The notes below the pieces were generated by a model. The model was not told the DNA's origin, made no database searches, and was given only the letters and a program-made list of their open reading frames with translations. Below, in pieces: positions 62,023 to 64,000 of a stretch of 64,000 nt of DNA (positions are counted from its first letter, which is position 1; each line of letters starts with the position of its first letter). The stretch lies in the NCBI GenBank assembly GCA_965153355.1, contig OZ231126.1:30132001-30196000 (forward strand). The letters run 5' to 3'. The position numbers were made by a program, and so were the translations under genes. Origin of the DNA: Flaccisagitta enflata. Lineage: Eukaryota; Chaetognatha; Sagittoidea; Aphragmophora.

Positions 62023-62226
62023 CTAATTTGGTCTCTTTAGGGGGTCTAATTCTCTAATCTTCTTCTCTGAATAGATTATGTCAACAGCGATAGCATGAAC
62101 TTTCTTCAGTTTTTGTCCAGGGCGTGTGAGGCAAGCGCTATCTTGAGCCAATCCTGTACATTGGCTCATGCAGTGATACGCTTTTTTTAACATTTGTAAT
62201 TCGTCTAATAAAATTACGTTTTGCAT
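62023..62226 (-). CDS. Candidate 67-aa small ORF
   Basis: The ORF begins at ATG directly after an in-frame stop and ends TAG. It reads MQNVILLDELQMLKKAYHCM, then a Cys-containing stretch (SQCTGLAQDSACLTRPGQ) and a charged C-terminus (SEKKIRELDPLKRPN). It is free of low-complexity sequence, unlike most ORFs in the window. No family is recognised. The length is within chance expectation. Confidence 0.2.
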   Translation of the reverse strand: MQNVILLDELQMLKKAYHCMSQCTGLAQDSACLTRPGQKLKKVHAIAVDIIYSEKKIRELDPLKRPN

Positions 62227-62534
62227 TCATATTTGTTTGATTTACTGAGATTTTTGCTCAAGACCACATGAGAGATCAAGAGCATATGAAATAAGGCTTT
62301 CGCTGTTTAATTTGGCCTTGAGCAGAAACCTCATTTGCATACAGTTGTAACTTCAATGTTCATCATCAATTAGCTAGCGAAGGTGAAAACGCACAGGACG
62401 GCCAGTTCTTAGGGACCAAAACTGAATCATAATATCCCACTTTAAGAAATGAAGAAAACAGGCTGATTGTTTGCAGAAGTAAAAGGAAAAAAATGTTTTG
62501 TTGGGCATTAAATCATCGAATTCCGTAGAAAGTT

Positions 62535-62756
62535 ATGGGAAAACGTGTTCGGAAGACGGTACGGGAAAAAATGTCAGGGCAATGTTTTGATTTGAAATTG
62601 GGAAATGAGATTCAGTTTCGGCAGATGCTATATGCAATAGGTTTGGGTACTTCACCCAACATAAGTTGGGAGTATCCCTTTGCACTTGCATTATGTAGAA
62701 GAACACAAATCATAAAGATGTCATGTAAAGAGAATTGGCGCATATTTCTTTCATGA
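62535..62756 (+). CDS. Candidate 73-aa small ORF
   Basis: ATG to TGA on the plus strand, starting MGKRVRKTVREKMSGQCFDL and continuing with a mixed hydrophobic/basic sequence including IGLGTSPNISWEYPFALALC. It is not low-complexity. It lies 70 bp upstream of the 62826-62885 exon candidate on the same strand. No domain or splice evidence fixes its role. Confidence 0.18.
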   Translation: MGKRVRKTVREKMSGQCFDLKLGNEIQFRQMLYAIGLGTSPNISWEYPFALALCRRTQIIKMSCKENWRIFLS

Positions 62757-62825
62757 CTTAATCGTTCCAACTACTCAATCCTTAATTCATTACAAGGCTC
62801 CACGTCACCACTCCCGTTGCTGCAG

Positions 62826-62885
62826 CATCGGCCTCTGAAACGAAACCCGAATCTGCAGATTGGGGATTTAAAAAAACTGCCCTGC
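62826..62885 (+). other. Candidate 60-nt internal exon
   Basis: The stretch lies between cccgttgctgcag (AG at 62824-62825) and GTGAGT (GT at 62886-62887). The open frame encodes SASETKPESADWGFKKTAL with two bases carried in and one out. The frame is also open upstream (TTPVAAA) and runs to a TAA 17 bp past the donor, so a terminal exon is possible. Its exit phase would fit the acceptor at 63489. This is splice-signal evidence only. Confidence 0.25.
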
Positions 62886-63219
62886 GTGAGTTATGTACAG
62901 ATTAAACCGCCTCGAGACTCTCAAAATAAGCGTATGAAAAAATCGAACTGAATTCTCCGCCGTATATCGACAGTGTCGAATGGAAGAAGGTAAAAAGAAA
63001 CTGAACTGGAACCACTGTCATAATACGTATGTACTTGTACATGTAACAAGCTAGTCTACAATTACTCGAGGAAAAGGAATTGTATCTCAAAGATGGTGCC
63101 AACGATTGAATTGAATGCCTCATAACAAAAGAACTAAAGGATGAAATGGCCACGCCCCAGGCGGCGTGTTTAAGCTATGCTACAAAGCAGTGGCGAAGAA
63201 CCCAAAGAGTAAGTGTTGC

Positions 63220-63221
<2 letters not shown>

Positions 63222-63306
<85 letters not shown>
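63222..63306. repeat. (GA)n
   Basis: About 42 dinucleotides. Confidence 0.95.
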
Positions 63307-63308
<2 letters not shown>

Positions 63309-63462
63309 GAACCGTGCATTGTGCAACAGCACAGAGTATTGTTGAGGCGATCATGGAGTTGAGATATTGAAATTGAAAGCTGAGAAATGTCTAGTTGGAC
63401 AGTATGATAGATGAATTGTAGTTTATACGAAGCTAGCAATTAAAGAAAATACATAAACTCAC

Positions 63463-63651
63463 CCCGCCGCCCCCCCCCCCCCATCACAGATATTGCAAAT
63501 GTCATTCGAGTTGTACTCGCATTTGGGCTGGCCGCAACGTCTCCAGGGTCAAATGTTACCGGAAGTTAGGCGCCAGTCGCGAATCCGCAGCCGACGATGC
63601 TGATCCGGATCAACATATATCATCGAAACGCTAGAGCGTAGGGCCCCGAAC
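63463..63651 (-). other. Candidate exon with excellent splice signals but an internal stop
   Basis: On the minus strand a T-rich tract and ctag (AG at 63653-63652) and a GTGAGT donor (GT at 63462-63461) bracket 189 nt. The best frame gives VSMIYVDPDQHRRLRIRDWR and later WRRCGQPKCEYNSNDICNIC, but an in-frame TGA lies between them, and the exon ends in a 13-G run. It may be a non-coding or UTR exon, a pseudogene fragment or a sequencing-sensitive spot. The plus strand of the same DNA is also open (see findings). Confidence 0.25.
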
Positions 63652-63691
63652 CTAGAAAAAAAAAAAGAGAAAATGAAAAAGTATGTTTTTG

Positions 63692-63790
63692 CGGTCATTG
63701 GCCTCACTGCCTAAATGCTCTAGTGACCTCAAAAACTGCCCCTGACCATCCGCATGCGACTGGGGTAGCTGTGTATCTGACCTTTCTATC
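63692..63790 (-). mobile_element. HINE-like 1a 5' half
   Basis: Read on the minus strand: GATACACAGCTACCCCAGTC, GCATGCGGATGGTCAGGGGC and GAGGTCACTAGAGCATTTAG, matching the 5' half of the 39824 copy. The core and hairpin end are missing. Confidence 0.7.
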
Positions 63791-64000
63791 CAAGAAACTG
63801 TTTCAATCAGTGAAGAGCAGATACTACGACGTTTGCAAAAATCGTATACATAAGTCATAACACGTCTCAAAAATATAGGCAGGGGAAGGTAAAGAAGAAA
63901 GGGGCCCTCCGTGCCACAGGCCAAGCACAGGGGCCCGCGCCATGTTGACCCGGTTCAGCCACAATGGTGTTGCTGCTCTTGCAGCCGACGCTCTCTTGCT

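Noticed and set aside
63652-63924. 90-aa minus-strand ORF with ACGTEGPFLLYLPLP
   Set aside because: Its downstream half is a HINE 5' fragment. The GC-rich stretch 63900-64000 may hold an exon continuing beyond the window, but no frame can be chosen.

Overview
This is eukaryotic nuclear DNA, almost certainly from an animal. It has no bacterial-style operons, no ribosome binding sites and no dense gene packing. The few credible coding pieces are short open stretches bounded by AG/GT splice signals, and most of the window is simple-sequence DNA and non-autonomous mobile elements. About two dozen (GA)n/(TC)n arrays, long (GAAA)n, (ATC)n, (GTT)n and (GT)n tracts, and interspersed elements with (ACGG)n cores resemble what is known from molluscs and some other marine invertebrates. 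I cannot name the species or phylum from this sequence.

The best genic signal is on the minus strand. A 396-nt exon (6641-7036) encodes a polyglutamine tract and a RING-type zinc finger. A serine/asparagine/histidine-rich exon (50-720) follows it, and a polyasparagine exon candidate (43042-43302) lies far upstream. All three follow the same phase pattern (two bases carried in, one base carried out), so they could be joined in frame. Weaker candidates are an ORF at 21111-21428 (-), a terminal exon at 42234-42409 (+), a terminal exon with a poly(A) signal at 49768-50089 (+), a first-exon-like stretch at 58401-58465 (+), and exon-like stretches near the right edge (62826-62885 + and 63463-63651 -).

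Mobile DNA dominates. (1) About 25 copies or fragments of a short element have matched inverted repeats near both ends, a hairpin abutting a 3' CTAAAAA end, and a GACGG/GTCCGTC core. This is the architecture known for Helentron-associated elements (HINEs, including DINE-1, mini-me and bivalve pearl elements). (2) Four copies of a related class end in GCCCAAAAA and carry copy-specific 20-21 bp minisatellites. (3) Fold-back elements have CACTGTG-like ends and 4-bp target duplications; one holds a precisely mapped Tc1/mariner insertion with a truncated DDE transposase. (4) Several TA-flanked MITE families are nested in each other. (5) The 3' end of a non-LTR retrotransposon lies inside a (TC)n array. 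(6) A 121-bp satellite and several minisatellites are also present.

Layout: 0-10 kb, two minus-strand exons in a microsatellite-rich intron with HINE copies; 10-22 kb, class 2 elements, the largest GATGCG-type HINE copy and dispersed repeats; 22-32 kb, nested fold-backs, MITEs and the Tc1 copy; 32-44 kb, ATC/GTT-rich tracts with HINE copies; 44-64 kb, further MITEs, minisatellites, the retrotransposon remnant, the 121-bp satellite and scattered exon candidates. The unifying feature is that mobile-element interiors appear to seed or carry the tandem repeats.
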